Shown piece by piece: positions 10,876-11,808 of a stretch of DNA of 11,808 nt (position 1 is its first letter; each line of letters begins with the position of its first letter). A model generated the notes under the pieces. It saw only the letters and a program-made list of their open reading frames with translations. It was not told the DNA's origin and did not search any database. This DNA comes from an uncultured bacterium (GTDB taxonomy: Bacteria > Patescibacteriota > Minisyncoccia > Phycocordibacterales > UBA1006), in assembly GCA_903920485.1 (NCBI GenBank), contig CAIXMG010000084.1, positions 1-11,808 of the forward strand, read 5' to 3'. A program made the translations under genes and the position numbers.

Positions 10876-11410
10876 TCAAGTACCGCAGCAAGGTCAATGC
10901 GCTTCGTTCCTCGTCGATGCGGCCGTCGAGGCACATGGCTTTGGCTTCCTCAATTGAAACGGGGAACACCTCGATGACCTCATCTTCCTCAAGCTGTTGG
11001 GAAACCTGCTCAAAATCAGTAACGACAAAGTAGTAAAGATCCCATTCCACGGTTGCACCGCAGATCGATGTGTGGAAAAGTTTTGCATCGGTCACGATGA
11101 ATCCCATTTCCTCACGCGTTTCTTTGATTGCCGCCTGCTTGGCTGCCTCTGCAAGGTTTTGCTTCCCTGCGAGTGCTGCATTATATTCTTCGAGACTGTC
11201 GAACACTTTTCCGCCGGGAAGGCGAAAGTCATAGCCGTTTACCTCGAGCCGGAATTCCTTTGATAAATGAACTTGATTATCCTTGATGAGGATAATGCGC
11301 ACTCCTGGCGAACGTCGCGCCTTTTCAAGCTTTCTCATTTTCCCGTTTATTTCGACCTCTTGCTCGACGACCTCGATAAATTTTCCCTGATAGGCGATGG
11401 TTTCTTTCAT
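10868..11410 (-). CDS. Nudix hydrolase with an insertion in the Nudix loop
   Basis: This 180-aa cytoplasmic enzyme is of the type that hydrolyses nucleoside diphosphates linked to another group; ADP-ribose pyrophosphatase is the closest general comparison. L-P-G-G-K (64-68) marks the usual entry to the Nudix loop. The metal-binding helix is G82-x5-E88-x7-K96-E97-x2-E100-E101-x-G103-F104, matching the G-x5-E-x7-R-E-U-x-E-E-x-G-U box except Lys for Arg and Thr for the hydrophobic residue. About 15 extra residues separate L-P-G-G from G82, where the two glycines normally coincide. Metal-binding glutamates are intact, so activity is plausible; the substrate is unknown. The start is the ATG at 11410, seven bases after a TGn-TAGACT promoter element, so the mRNA is probably leaderless. 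It is divergent from tgt. Confidence 0.92.
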   Translation of the reverse strand: MKETIAYQGKFIEVVEQEVEINGKMRKLEKARRSPGVRIILIKDNQVHLSKEFRLEVNGYDFRLPGGKVFDSLEEYNAALAGKQNLAEAAKQAAIKETREEMGFIVTDAKLFHTSICGATVEWDLYYFVVTDFEQVSQQLEEDEVIEVFPVSIEEAKAMCLDGRIDEERSALTLLRYLSK

Positions 11411-11417
11411 ATAGAAT

Positions 11418-11426
11418 AGTCTACCA
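11418..11426 (-). promoter_or_regulatory. Extended -10 of Nudix gene (leaderless start)
   Basis: The minus strand reads TGG then TAGACT (TGn-TANNNT), ending seven bases before the ATG at 11410. No good -35 is visible. The predicted transcription start coincides with the start codon. Confidence 0.55.
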
Positions 11427-11430
11427 AATA

Positions 11431-11439
11431 TGCTATAGT
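11431..11439 (+). promoter_or_regulatory. Extended -10 of tgt (leaderless start)
   Basis: TGC followed by TATAGT (5 of 6 of the consensus), ending six bases before the ATG at 11446. The -35 region is poor, as allowed with an extended -10. It is only 4 bp from the divergent Nudix -10 element. Confidence 0.6.
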
Positions 11440-11445
11440 CGTGCC

Positions 11446-11808
11446 ATGTCAGATTTCAGGTTTGAAATTACGAAGAAAATCCCTGGCACGCTGGCGCGCG
11501 TGGGGGAAATTCATACTCCACATGGTGTTATTAAGACGCCATCGTTCGTGACCGTGGGAACCAAAGCTACCGTGAAGGCGCTTACCCCTGAACAGGTGAA
11601 GGACCTGGGGGCGCAGGTAGTCCTTGCGAATACGTACCACCTATATCTGGAACCCGGCGAGGATATTGTCGCGGCACACGGCGGGTTTGCAAAGATGATG
11701 AATTGGCACGGACCGACCATGACGGACTCTGGAGGCTTCCAGGTGTTCTCGCTGGGCACGGCATTTGATCAAAAGGTTTCAAAACTTGCGAGTGTGCAAC
11801 AAATTATC
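11446..11808 (+). CDS. tgt: Queuine tRNA-ribosyltransferase, 3' end outside window
   Basis: Tgt exchanges the wobble guanine of GUN-anticodon tRNAs for a 7-deazaguanine (preQ1 in most bacteria), an early step of queuosine modification. The first 121 codons are present and the frame is still open at the window end. Family features: T-P-S-F-V-T-V-G-T (31-39), L-T-P-E-Q-V (46-51), the N-T-Y-H-L-Y-L-E-P-G segment (62-71), and the active-site motif T-D-S-G-G-F-Q-V-F-S (93-102), whose Asp94 corresponds to the conserved catalytic-pocket aspartate. The zinc site and second catalytic Asp would lie beyond the window. The start is the ATG at 11446, six bases after a TGn-TATAGT element, so the transcript should be leaderless. 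It is divergent from the Nudix gene. Confidence 0.96.
   Translation, partial: MSDFRFEITKKIPGTLARVGEIHTPHGVIKTPSFVTVGTKATVKALTPEQVKDLGAQVVLANTYHLYLEPGEDIVAAHGGFAKMMNWHGPTMTDSGGFQVFSLGTAFDQKVSKLASVQQII

Noticed and set aside
1..11808. CRISPR arrays, insertion sequences, phage genes or toxin-antitoxin pairs
   Set aside because: I looked for regularly spaced repeats, transposase motifs and paired small ORFs on both strands and found none. The only dispersed-type repeat is the inverted pair at 1774-1903.

Overview
The window reads as a compact bacterial chromosome segment, most likely from the Candidate Phyla Radiation (Patescibacteria, Parcubacteria-like). This is inferred from several signs together. 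EF-Ts is only 150 aa. Prolyl-tRNA synthetase is about 413 aa with no room for the usual inserted editing domain. Spacers are short, small unrecognised membrane proteins are common, and almost no start codon has a Shine-Dalgarno sequence. The standard genetic code works throughout. No transposase, CRISPR array or phage gene was seen.

Layout. (a) 2-697 (+): the 3' part of an AT-rich unrecognised gene that converges on the 3' end of a tRNA-Thr(UGU) gene. (b) 794-2607, all on the minus strand: rpsB, then a 130-bp spacer holding two inverted copies of a GC-rich palindromic repeat, then tsf, a small membrane protein and tRNA-Thr. rpsB has a roughly 150-nt structured leader. (c) 2842-4126 (+): three small multi-pass membrane proteins, each with its own upstream promoter candidate and its own downstream hairpin terminator. 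(d) 4229-5470 (+): proS. (e) 5567-5983 (-): a small secreted protein. (f) 6233-9949 (+): a tight run of mreB, mreC, a metallo-beta-lactamase-fold hydrolase, an RBBP9/YdeN-like alpha/beta hydrolase and a uracil-DNA-glycosylase-fold protein, closed by a bidirectional hairpin. (g) 10004-10777 (-): a membrane plus coiled-coil protein. (h) 10868-11410 (-): a Nudix hydrolase, divergent from tgt (11446 onward, +), which runs off the end of the window.

Functionally this is mostly core translation (S2, EF-Ts, ProRS, tRNA-Thr, Tgt) and cell shape (MreB, MreC), interspersed with lineage-type envelope proteins and housekeeping hydrolases. No exotic defence or mobile system is evident. The most interesting signal is in expression control. 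proS, tgt and the Nudix gene have a TANNNT -10 element ending 6-7 nt before the ATG, which predicts leaderless mRNAs, and the tgt and Nudix promoters lie back to back within a few bases. Nearly all other starts also lack Shine-Dalgarno sequences.
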